Assembly: GCF_050563525.1 (NCBI RefSeq)
Contig: NZ_JBNXUN010000017.1
Coordinates: 29,869-93,868, forward strand
Direction: 5' to 3'
DNA length: 64,000 nt
DNA from: Falsiroseomonas sp050563525
Lineage (GTDB): Bacteria > Pseudomonadota > Alphaproteobacteria > Acetobacterales > Acetobacteraceae
The first letter of the stretch is position 1. Every line of letters starts with the position of its first letter. Under the pieces are notes generated by a model. It made no database searches. It worked only from the letters and a program-made list of their open reading frames with translations, and was not told the origin of the DNA. A program made the translations under genes and the position numbers. This document shows positions 1 through 7,508 of the stretch, one piece after another.

Positions 1-677
1 CGGCCGCCGCGGCCCTGCAGGCGCAACTGCTGGCGTGGGATGGCCGGATGGAGCCGGGCGCTGCCGCACCGGCCGCCTACGTCACCTTCCGCCGCGCCCT
101 GACCGCCATACTGGGCTCGCGCAGCGGCCTTGGCGCGCTGGCCGGAGACAAGCTGCTGGCGGTCTCCCCCGGCGTGCCGCCCGCCAACCAGCTCTGGTGG
201 ATGCTGCCGGCACTGTTGCGGGCGGAGGATGCCAGCCTGCTGGGCGGTATCGACTGGGCGGAGGCGATGCAGCAGGCACTGCACCACGCCGCCCCTGCAC
301 CGACGCGCCCGTGGGGCGAGGTGCACCGGCCCACCCTCGCGCATCCGCTCTCGCCGCAATTCCCGGACTGGGCGCGATTGCTGGACCCGCCGGCGCTGCC
401 GATCGGCGGTGACATGGACACGGTTCTGGCCACCGGCTTCTTCGCCGCTGGCGGCAATGCGGCCAGCTACGGCGCGCTGTCCCGCTACGCCTTCGATGTC
501 GGCGCCTGGGAGAACAGCCGCTGGTCGGTCTTCCACGGCGCCTCCGGCCACCCCGGCAGCCCGCACTATGCGGACCAGCACGCCGTCTGGGCCGGCACCG
601 CGATGGTGCCGATGACCTATGCCTGGGACCGGGTCGCGGCCGAGGCGCTCTGGACCCAGGCGCTGCGGCCCGGGTGA
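1..677 (+). CDS. Penicillin acylase family protein, C-terminal part (cut by window start)
   Basis: The reading frame is open from base 3, so the gene begins upstream of the window; about 225 C-terminal residues are visible. The last 60 residues contain SRWSVFHGASGHPGSPHYAD followed by a QHAVW segment and MTYAWDRV. This matches the end of penicillin/cephalosporin acylase family Ntn-hydrolases, where the heterodimer's beta chain closes with a G-S-G-x-P-x-S-P-H-Y-x-D-x-x-x-x-W pattern. These enzymes hydrolyse amide bonds (beta-lactams, acyl-homoserine lactones) in the periplasm after autoproteolysis. The catalytic serine and signal peptide lie outside the window, so the substrate cannot be judged. 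It converges on the hypothetical gene to its right with a 4-bp gap. Confidence 0.75.
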   Translation, partial: AAAALQAQLLAWDGRMEPGAAAPAAYVTFRRALTAILGSRSGLGALAGDKLLAVSPGVPPANQLWWMLPALLRAEDASLLGGIDWAEAMQQALHHAAPAPTRPWGEVHRPTLAHPLSPQFPDWARLLDPPALPIGGDMDTVLATGFFAAGGNAASYGALSRYAFDVGAWENSRWSVFHGASGHPGSPHYADQHAVWAGTAMVPMTYAWDRVAAEALWTQALRPG

Positions 678-681
678 GCGT

Positions 682-1293
682 TCAGGCGCGGATCCAGGTT
701 TCCGAAAATGCCAGCATCGCGGTGCTGATCCGCTGCCCAGCAACCTCCCGCGGTATGGGCGCGCCCGGCAGCCGCTTTCCGTTCACGGTGACAGTCGCCG
801 TCTCGCAGCCGACGAACAGGCTCGGCATGTGGTGCTTTCCGGTCGCCGACTGCGCCGGGCCGAAGGCGAAGCAGAACGGTGCGCCGAGGCCGGACCAGTC
901 CAGCGCCACGGTCATGTCGCCCGCCCGCACCGTCTCGCCATAGCGGGAGATGGCGTCGCCATCGGTCTCGACGCTGTCGAGCTTGCGGTACTGGAGGCCC
1001 TGCAACCCGGGCAGCCCGCGCCAGGCGCCGAAATGCGCGACGTAGTCGGAGATCAGCCAGCGCGCGAGCGGCTCATTGTCCGTCAGGCAGACATTGGCGC
1101 GCTCCGGCGGCGGCGCGGCCTCCTGCGGCGATTGCAGCAGCACCAGCGCGTGGCCTCGCCCAAGCGGCGACAGCACCACGCGGAAGAAGGAGGCCAGGGT
1201 GATGAAGGGACCGTCCGGGTCCTGCTTAAGCGAAATGCCCGGATTCTCGCCGGACCATTCCACCGTCCCGGAAAACACCAGGGGCTCAGCCAT
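682..1293 (-). CDS. Conserved-looking hypothetical protein, 203 aa
   Basis: I do not recognise this protein. It has no signal peptide or membrane segment and looks beta-rich, with many short V/T/F stretches, a middle rich in charged residues and a C-terminal FSETWIRA. The start is the ATG of MAEPLVFSG: GAGG lies about nine bases upstream. Another ATG three codons earlier would sit directly on that ribosome site. It is convergent with the penicillin acylase gene and about 60 bp downstream of the lytic transglycosylase gene, so it may share that transcript. Coding is supported by a clean frame with typical high-GC third positions. Function unknown. Confidence 0.7.
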   Translation of the reverse strand: MAEPLVFSGTVEWSGENPGISLKQDPDGPFITLASFFRVVLSPLGRGHALVLLQSPQEAAPPPERANVCLTDNEPLARWLISDYVAHFGAWRGLPGLQGLQYRKLDSVETDGDAISRYGETVRAGDMTVALDWSGLGAPFCFAFGPAQSATGKHHMPSLFVGCETATVTVNGKRLPGAPIPREVAGQRISTAMLAFSETWIRA

Positions 1294-1355
1294 CCGTTCC
1301 ATCCCTCGTCGTGTGATGCGGACAGTCTGCGCGTGGCGGTTCACGCGGGCAACGG

Positions 1356-2297
1356 TCAGCCGGCGGAAGTGCCGCCGGCATTGGCGAACAGGCGGCCATG
1401 CAGCGCGCGCTGGTCCTGGATCGCCATCGCGAAGGTCGCGTGCACATCGCCCAGGCGGCGGCTGGCGCCATCCGGCCCGATGAAGACGTTGCGGTTGCGC
1501 GCCAGCCCATCCGCGCTGACCACCCGCACCACCGCCTGCCCTGGCGCCCGATCCATCTCGGCCAGGAAGCGACGCGCGCCCGTCCGCCCGAGGAAATGCA
1601 CCGCGTACAGGTCCACCGGCGTCAGCGGCCGTCCCAGCGCCGCCTCCAGCGCCGGCGCCTCCGCCACCAGCCGTGCCGCCGCCAGCACCGCCGAGAGCCG
1701 CGCATTGGTGCGCAGCGCCAGCAGGTAGCGCCGGCTGCGCTCGTCCCGCACCGAAATCCGGCCGGTCTGCCGATCCGTGACGATGGCGCGAGCCTGTGCT
1801 GCCAGCCCGTGCTGCGGCCCGAAATCCCGCACCGTCTCCAGCCAAGTGTCCTCGGTGAACTGCATCAGTCCGAGCGCGGTCGATTGGCGGTTCTCGGCCT
1901 TGCGGTCGAAGCTGCTTTCCCGCCAGGCCAGCGCCAGCAGCAGCGCCGGGTCGGCCCCCGTGGCGCGCGACGCCTGGAACAGGGCGCGGACGATCTCGGC
2001 AGGCGGCGCCGGAAGGTCAGCGCTCGGCCCGACTTCCGGCGCGGGCGGCGGCGGATAGGGCACGGGTTCGGGCGCCGCGGCCATCGCGACAGGCGGTGCA
2101 GCAGGAGGCTGGGTCGACACCGCCATCGGCGCGACCTCGGGTGCGGGGGCCTGAGCATGCGCCACCTGCGGGACGGGTGCCGGCTGCGACAGCGCCAGTA
2201 GCCCACCTGCCAGGCTGAACGGCAGCAAGGCGGCGATCCCGAGCGCCAGGCCGGCCCGCATCCGCGGCCCTGGGGCCGGTCGTCTCCTCAACTGCAC
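1356..2297 (-). CDS. Membrane-anchored lytic transglycosylase (SLT domain), 313 aa
   Basis: Predicted murein-cleaving lytic transglycosylase acting on periplasmic peptidoglycan. Residues about 14-36 form one hydrophobic segment (signal anchor or signal peptide), followed by a Pro/Ala-rich linker to about residue 100. The SLT (lysozyme-like) domain follows: AWRESSF carries the catalytic Glu127, and GLMQF at 143-147 is the second family motif. The C-terminal 150 residues are helical without other known motifs. I chose the GTG start because GGGGAGG lies five bases upstream; the next in-frame ATG, 12 codons later, has no ribosome site. The gene follows the flavoprotein gene after 128 bp, with a TTGACA sequence at 2346-2351 but no good -10, so a separate promoter is possible but unproven. 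Confidence 0.85.
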   Translation of the reverse strand: MQLRRRPAPGPRMRAGLALGIAALLPFSLAGGLLALSQPAPVPQVAHAQAPAPEVAPMAVSTQPPAAPPVAMAAAPEPVPYPPPPAPEVGPSADLPAPPAEIVRALFQASRATGADPALLLALAWRESSFDRKAENRQSTALGLMQFTEDTWLETVRDFGPQHGLAAQARAIVTDRQTGRISVRDERSRRYLLALRTNARLSAVLAAARLVAEAPALEAALGRPLTPVDLYAVHFLGRTGARRFLAEMDRAPGQAVVRVVSADGLARNRNVFIGPDGASRRLGDVHATFAMAIQDQRALHGRLFANAGGTSAG

Positions 2298-2425
2298 GCC
2301 AACCTCCCCGCTCAACGAACTTTGCCGCAAGGCGCGCGACGCGCCTGTCAAGCGGCTTAACCCCGGAAGCGGGTCGTCGGTTTGGTGGCGGAGCGCACGA
2401 TGCAGTGTGAGGGCAACCGGGTCAG

Positions 2426-4093
2426 TTACGCAGGCGCGAGCGTCGCATGCAGCAGCGGCACCACGCCCGCCCCCTCGCCGATCGCCCCGCCGACCCGCTT
2501 GACGGAGCCGGAGCGGACATCGCCGATCGCGAATACGCCGGGCAGGCTGGTTGCCAGCGTGCCGCCGCCCGTGGTCCCAGCACCGGTGGTCACGAAGCCC
2601 GCGCGGTCCAGCGCGATGCCGGACCCTTGCAGCCAGCTCGTCGCCGGGTCCGCGCCGACGAACAGGAAGACGTGCCGGACCTCTGCGCGCGTCGGCTCGC
2701 CCGTCCGCCGGTTCTGCCAGACCACCGACTCCAGCCCGGACTGCGCGACACCACCCAGTTCCACGATCTCGGTCTCGCACAGCAACTCGATGTTGCCGGC
2801 GGCTTCGATGCGGTCGATCAGGTAGCGGGACATGCTGGCGGCCAGCCCCGTGCCCCGCACCAGCATCCGCACCTTCGCCGCATGCGCCGAGAGATACACC
2901 GCCGCCTGCCCAGCCGAATTGCCGCCGCCGACCAGCACCACCTCGTCCCCGGCGCACAGCTTCGCCTCGACCGGAGAGGCCCAGTACCAGACGCCGCGCC
3001 CCTCGAACTCCGCCAGTCGCGGAATTGATGGCCGCCGGTAGCGCGCACCGCTGGCGATGACGACGGTGCGGGCCCGGATTGCCTCGCCTCCTGCAAGCTC
3101 GATGGCGTAGCTGCCGTCCGCCGAACGCGGAGACAGCCCTGCGGCCTCCGCCGGAATCATCATCTCCACGCCGAATTTCTGCGCCTGCACGAAGGCGCGG
3201 GAGGTCAGGGCGTGGCCCGAGATGCCGGTCGGGAAGCCGAAGTAGTTCTCGATCCGCGCGCTGGCCCCGGCCTGGCCGCCATAGGCGCGCTGGTCCAGCA
3301 CCACCACCGACAGGCCCTCCGAGGCCGCATACACCGCCGCCGCCAGCCCCGCCGGACCGGCGCCGACCACCGCCACGTCATAGGCATCCGGCCGCGCCGG
3401 GGCGCGCAGCATGCCGAGGCAGCGGGCCAACTCCGTCTCCTCCGGATTGCGCAGCACCGAGCCATCCGGGCAGACGACCAGCGGCCAGTCGGCCTCCGCA
3501 GGCGCGTAGCGCGCCACGATCTCGATGACGCCCGCATCCGAGTCCGGCGTCAGCAACTGGTGCGGCCAGCCGTTGCGGGCCAGGAACCCCTGAAGCCGCA
3601 CCAGGTCGAGCGACCCGCTGCGCGCGATCAGGGTCGGGCCGCCAGCGCCGCTGCGGATCAAGCTGACGCGGCGCAGGATCAGCGCCCGCATGATCCGCTC
3701 GCCGAGTTCCGCCTCCGCCACCAGCGCGGCGCGCAGCCCCTCCGGCGGAATCAGCAGCACCTCGACCGCGCCTTCCGCCACGCCATCGACCAACGCCGGG
3801 TTGCCGGACAATTGCCCGACCTCCGCCAGGAAATGCCCCGGCCCCTGTTCCACCACCGGCGTGACATGGCCGAGCCCGTCGCGCTGCGTGATGACGACCT
3901 GGCCGGACAGCACGACGAACATGCCCGGTCCCGGCTTGCCGGCCTCGAACAGGAATTCCCCTTCAGCATAATGCCGCAACGCCCCGAAGCGGCGCAGCCG
4001 ATCGATCTCCGCGGCCGTCAGGGTCGGGAAGGTCTGCTCCGGGCGCGGATGCAGCACGGCGCGCGGTGGCGGGGCGGCGAGATCGATGGACAT
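2426..4093 (-). CDS. Cyclic-nucleotide-binding domain / thioredoxin-reductase-like flavoprotein, 555 aa
   Basis: Fusion protein with three parts. Residues about 35-150 form a cyclic-nucleotide-binding (CRP-like) fold with FLFEAGKPGPGMFVVLSG. Residues 160-225 resemble a short thioredoxin/glutaredoxin-like linker domain. Residues 238-555 form a thioredoxin-reductase-type FAD/NAD(P) domain with VVGAGPAG at 242-249 and a second Rossmann motif VVLVGGGNSAG near 385-395. The redox-active CxxC that thioredoxin reductases carry between the motifs is replaced by WASP (371-374), so it cannot do ordinary dithiol exchange; it probably oxidises NAD(P)H under control of a bound nucleotide or small ligand. 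This architecture is known in proteobacteria but its substrate is not established. Family assignment is firm; role is not. Confidence 0.88.
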   Translation of the reverse strand: MSIDLAAPPPRAVLHPRPEQTFPTLTAAEIDRLRRFGALRHYAEGEFLFEAGKPGPGMFVVLSGQVVITQRDGLGHVTPVVEQGPGHFLAEVGQLSGNPALVDGVAEGAVEVLLIPPEGLRAALVAEAELGERIMRALILRRVSLIRSGAGGPTLIARSGSLDLVRLQGFLARNGWPHQLLTPDSDAGVIEIVARYAPAEADWPLVVCPDGSVLRNPEETELARCLGMLRAPARPDAYDVAVVGAGPAGLAAAVYAASEGLSVVVLDQRAYGGQAGASARIENYFGFPTGISGHALTSRAFVQAQKFGVEMMIPAEAAGLSPRSADGSYAIELAGGEAIRARTVVIASGARYRRPSIPRLAEFEGRGVWYWASPVEAKLCAGDEVVLVGGGNSAGQAAVYLSAHAAKVRMLVRGTGLAASMSRYLIDRIEAAGNIELLCETEIVELGGVAQSGLESVVWQNRRTGEPTRAEVRHVFLFVGADPATSWLQGSGIALDRAGFVTTGAGTTGGGTLATSLPGVFAIGDVRSGSVKRVGGAIGEGAGVVPLLHATLAPA

Positions 4094-4112
4094 GGCAGGC
4101 CTCGACGGTGAA

Positions 4113-4128
4113 CCGGGAGTGTTCCCGG
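4113..4128 (-). terminator. Possible hairpin after the TctC-like gene
   Basis: CCGGGA-GTGT-TCCCGG forms a six-base-pair stem with a four-base loop between the TctC-like gene and the flavoprotein gene, both transcribed leftward. There is no run of U after the stem, so an intrinsic terminator is only a possibility; it could be a weak attenuator. Confidence 0.3.
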
Positions 4129-4173
4129 ATCACCGTCATGTCGCCAGGGAAATTCCCGTGGCAGGAGCCGGCG

Positions 4174-5151
4174 CTACTCCGGCCGGATGTTTGCCTCGCG
4201 GATCAGCCGGCCCCACATCTCCGTATCCTCGACCAGCACCTGGCGCAGCTTCGCGGCATCCCCGGTCTCGGCAGCGACACCCTGCGCCGCCATGCGCTCG
4301 CGCACCTCCGCGTCCTCGGTCGTGGCGCGCAACGCGGCGGACAGCCGGGCCAGGACCGGCTCCGGCGTGCCGACCGGCGCGAACATCCCCTGCCAGAACA
4401 CCGCGTCGAAGCCGGGCAGCGTCTCTGCCACCGGTGGCACCTCCGGCAGCAGCGGCAGCCGCGCGGCGGAGGACACTGCGAGCGCCCGGGTGCGGTTGTC
4501 CCGGATCGCCGGAATCGCCTCGAGCGCCGCTGCGAACATCGCCTGGATGCGCCCGGCCTGCAGGTCGATCAGCGCCGGGGCGCCGCCGCGATACGGGATG
4601 TGGGCCACGTCGATGCCGGCGCGGTTTCGGAACAGCTCCAGGCACAGGTGGTTCACGGCCCCGGTGCCGGAACTGCCGAAATTCACCTTGCCCGGATTGG
4701 CCTTGGCATGGGCAATGAACTCCGCCGTGCTGCGCGCGGGCACGTCCGGGTGGACATGCAGCACGAAGGCGCTGCGATAGCCCATGCCGACCGGCACCAA
4801 CTCCCGCAGCGGCTCCTTCGGCGTCAGGTTCGGCTGCAGCGCCGGGTTGATGGCGAGCGAGGAGGCGCCCATCAACAGCATGTAGCCGTCCGGCCTCGCC
4901 TGCGCGACGGCGGTGGAGGCGATGGCCGTGGCCCCGCCCGGCCGGTTCTCGACCACGATGGGCTGGCCGAGCTCACGCGACATGCGCGCCGCGATCAGCC
5001 GTGTCATCACATCCGTCAGGCCGCCCGGCGCATAGCCGGAGACCAGGACGATCGGGCGCGTCGGCCAACTGTCCTGCGCACGGGCCAGGCCCGGCGCAAC
5101 GGCAGGCGCGGCCAGCATCAGGCCAAGCGCGGATCGCCGATTGAAGATCAT
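4174..5151 (-). CDS. TctC/Bug-type tripartite tricarboxylate transporter substrate-binding protein, 325 aa
   Basis: Periplasmic solute-binding protein of the Bug family. The N-terminus has RR followed by a hydrophobic stretch ending ARAQ (residues 1-22), a Sec or Tat signal. Family landmarks follow: WPTRPIVLVSGYAPGG, VVENRPGG, and VNFGSSGTG, the loop that contacts dicarboxylate ligands. Bug proteins bind carboxylated solutes such as citrate or aromatic acids. No TctA/TctB membrane genes are nearby, as is common for the many orphan Bug proteins in these bacteria. The ATG at 5151 is preceded by GGAGG at a suitable distance; an upstream ATG would add 19 residues before the signal. Ligand unknown. 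Confidence 0.9.
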   Translation of the reverse strand: MIFNRRSALGLMLAAPAVAPGLARAQDSWPTRPIVLVSGYAPGGLTDVMTRLIAARMSRELGQPIVVENRPGGATAIASTAVAQARPDGYMLLMGASSLAINPALQPNLTPKEPLRELVPVGMGYRSAFVLHVHPDVPARSTAEFIAHAKANPGKVNFGSSGTGAVNHLCLELFRNRAGIDVAHIPYRGGAPALIDLQAGRIQAMFAAALEAIPAIRDNRTRALAVSSAARLPLLPEVPPVAETLPGFDAVFWQGMFAPVGTPEPVLARLSAALRATTEDAEVRERMAAQGVAAETGDAAKLRQVLVEDTEMWGRLIREANIRPE

Positions 5152-5558
5152 GTTGTTTCCTCCAGTTGGGGCGGACGCCGCCAGTGAGCACGGCGGACCC
5201 TGCCACATCGTTACACCATCAGGCCAGCAACCGGCCCGTTCATCGAGCGCCAGCGTTGCGCGGCCCAGACTAACCGGAAAAAATATTTTTGGTTGCGGGC
5301 TTGGGAAGCGGCGTTCTTGTTCCCGGAAGTCCGATTTCGGATTAGCCCGTAAAACGCCTCAGTTTCCAGGAATTATCCGTTCTGTCACATGCCGTCGGCC
5401 AGTGCCTTGATTTGCAGCGGCAGCTCGAAATGCCATCTAATGCATCGACGACGTTGGTCGGACTGGCCTGATCGCCGGTTCGTGACTGTCGCAGCGGCCG
5501 CCTTTTCCGGCGGTCACTGTGCCAATCCTCGTCGTGAACACAACCGTAGCAGGATCAC
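5152..5558. other. 407-bp divergent intergenic region with an AT palindrome
   Basis: No convincing gene. This region separates the leftward TctC-like gene from the rightward acetyltransferase gene and should hold both promoters. It contains a 13-base all-A/T run at 5278-5290, within which AAAAATATTTTT (5279-5290) is a perfect palindrome; this stands out in such GC-rich DNA. A short hairpin TCCGA-TT-TCGGA lies at 5330-5341. I could not find a good paired -35/-10 for either gene. Confidence 0.4.
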
Positions 5559-6251
5559 ATGCCTTCCCTCCGGGCTCGGAAAGCCCTCGACTACAGCCGG
5601 ATCGGCAAGAACCGGCTCAATCTCGTCAGCCAGATGGACCTGGATGCAACGCAGGTCGAAGACTATCTCGGTCCGCTTTCGGACATCCTGGGCGCCGTTC
5701 GCCAGGGCCCTTGGCATTCGCTGGTCGGCATTCAGGCGGAAGGCTGCCTTGTCGGCTTCTACGTTGTGCATCCGGACCGGCGCGATACCACCTGCTGGTG
5801 GCTCGGATGGTTCATTCTGGCCCGCGCGCACCAGGGCAAGGGCCTCGGCCGCAGCATCCTGGCGCGGGTTTTGGCCGCCCTCTCCGCCACCCCCGGCTGT
5901 CGTCGGGTGCGCCTGATCGTCGTGCCGGGCAATGCGGGCGCCATCGCGCTGTATGCCAAGGCCGGGTTCCGGGTCGTCGACACGCTTGCGGCCACTGGCG
6001 ACCTGGTCATGGAATGCGCGCTGCACATGCAGTGCCCCGCGATGGCGCAGGCGAAGCCGCGGGCAGTCTGCGCGATTGCCAGCCGGCGCGGCCGCCGCCG
6101 CCTGCGGTTGCGGCCGCGGAGCGGGCCCCACGCCGCCCGCGTCATCGGCGTCGAGCGCGGACCACCCCCAGCCGCCGGCCGGTCACCCGGAATTCCGCGA
6201 CCGGCCCACCGGCCTTCTTCCGCGCGACGGCAGGCTCTCGAGCCAGGCTGA
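5559..6251 (+). CDS. GNAT family N-acetyltransferase, 230 aa
   Basis: Residues about 20-155 form a Gcn5-related acetyltransferase domain. QGKGLG at 92-97 is the acetyl-CoA pyrophosphate-binding loop (motif A), and NAGAIALYAKAGF at 125-137 is the family's motif B. The acceptor is unknown. The last 70 residues are rich in Arg, Pro and Ala, lack any fold signature, and exceed the usual GNAT length of about 150-165. They may be a disordered tail or read-through after an ancestral stop was lost. The start is an ATG preceded by AGGA. The gene stands alone between a promoter-sized gap and the decayed iron island. Confidence 0.85.
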   Translation: MPSLRARKALDYSRIGKNRLNLVSQMDLDATQVEDYLGPLSDILGAVRQGPWHSLVGIQAEGCLVGFYVVHPDRRDTTCWWLGWFILARAHQGKGLGRSILARVLAALSATPGCRRVRLIVVPGNAGAIALYAKAGFRVVDTLAATGDLVMECALHMQCPAMAQAKPRAVCAIASRRGRRRLRLRPRSGPHAARVIGVERGPPPAAGRSPGIPRPAHRPSSARRQALEPG

Positions 6252-6336
6252 TCATCAGGTCGGGCGGGGGAAGATCATGCGGAGCAGATCGGGCGATAGC
6301 CGCGGACAGGGGAAACAGCCGCGCCTGTGATCTGCA

Positions 6337-6355
6337 AATGCAAGCCATTCGCATT
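6337..6355. promoter_or_regulatory. Fur-box-like inverted repeat upstream of the imelysin pseudogene
   Basis: AATGC-N9-GCATT is an inverted repeat; read on the minus strand the flank gives GATAATGCGAATG, close to the Fur hexamer pattern GATAAT. It lies about 120 bp upstream of the imelysin start, where a Fur operator would be expected for an iron-regulated imelysin operon. No binding evidence; the match is by eye. Confidence 0.4.
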
Positions 6356-6416
6356 ATCGCTACCGCCCCGAGGCCGGATGTAAGGCCCGGCCCGTCCGGG
6401 CTCGTCGGCTCTGGCG

Positions 6417-6461
6417 CCCGACCCTTCGGAGCCCGACCCTGCGGAGCCCGACCGTTCGGAG
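6417..6461 (+). repeat. Three tandem copies of a 15-bp unit
   Basis: Three copies (6417-6431, 6432-6446, 6447-6461) of CCCGACCNTNCGGAG with one or two changes each. They end 11 bp before the imelysin start, so copy number would alter the distance between any upstream promoter or operator and the ribosome site. The last copy supplies the GGAG that could serve as ribosome-binding site. Confidence 0.8.
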
Positions 6462-6472
6462 ATCGCACGACC

Positions 6473-7506
6473 ATGCCAAGGCGCCGCAGCCTGCTCGCCC
6501 TGCTCGCCACTCCCCTGCTGCCGGGCATGGCCCTGGCGCAGCCGGTGCCGACGAAGCGCGCGGTGCTGGCACACTATGCCGACCTGGCCCAGGCGATGCA
6601 TGGCGACGCGCTGGCCGGCGCCCGGCTCTTGCAGACCGCGGTGGCTCGGCTTGTCGCGCAACCGTCGGAGGCATCGCTGGTCGCGGCGCGGGAAGCCTGG
6701 ATCGCGTCGCGGGTGCCCTACCAGCAGACCGAGGCCTTCCGCTTCGGCAACCCGATCGTCGATGAGTGGGAGGGCCGGGTGAATGCCTGGCCGCTGGATG
6801 AGGGCCTGATCGACAACGTCGCCTTGGATCGCTACGGCGACAGCAACGACGAGAACGCGCTCTAAACCGCCAACATCATTGCCTCGACCGAAATCACCCA
6901 TGCCGGCGAGACCATCGGTGTCTCCACCATCACCGCCGATGTGCTGGGCCGGCCGCACGAGATCGGCGGCGTCGAGGCGAATGTCACCATTGGCTGGCAC
7001 GCCATCGAGTTCCTGCTCTGGGGCCAGGACCTGAACCGCACCGGTCCGGGCGCCGGCAACCGTCCCGGGACGGATTACGCCCGCGGCAGGGACGCGACCG
7101 GCGGCAACACCGAACGCCGCGGCACCTACCTCACCACCGTCACCGGCATGCTGGTGGCGGAATTGGCGGCGATGGTGGCGAACTGGGCACCGGGCGGCGT
7201 GGCCCCGCGATGGCGGATCTCGTGCAGGCCGCGGTGCCCGCGCTGGGGCGGGAGATGCGCGCGCGGCTCGACGCGACGCTCGCCGCCTTCCTGGCCATCA
7301 AGACCCGGGCCGAGACGGCGGAGGCCTACGACCAGATGCTCGGCGAGGGCAACTCGGCCGGTAACGCCGCCTTGCAGGCCGGCATCGACGCGCTGCTGCA
7401 GCAGACCCGCACCACCGAGCGCATCGTCGGCGCGCTGCGCCTGGACATCTCGATCGAAGGCTCGGACAGCCTGGACAACCCCGGCTCGGTGCGGCGCCCC
7501 TGGTAG
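6473..7506 (+). pseudogene. Imelysin-family (peptidase M75 / ICMP) lipoprotein-like gene, broken by a stop and a frameshift
   Basis: Encodes an imelysin-like protein, a periplasmic iron-uptake-associated family. The N-terminus has RRR and a hydrophobic signal ending MALAQ. The frame is interrupted by TAA at 6863-6865 after ...NDENAL. It then continues with clear homology, including the signature GWHAIEFLLWG (GxHxxE) near 6990-7022. Around 7190-7210 the homology moves to another frame, giving MADLVQAAVPALGREM and a C-terminal half that ends at 7506. Two independent lesions mean no full protein is made. The DUF1111 remnant begins 2 bp downstream, the usual imelysin-DUF1111-imelysin order of Fur-regulated iron loci. 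Confidence 0.85.
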
Positions 7507-7508
7507 CG

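Noticed and set aside
2346..2351. Promoter for the lytic transglycosylase at TTGACA
   Set aside because: The -35 is perfect but no acceptable -10 lies 16-18 bp downstream (GCGGCA at 17 bp).
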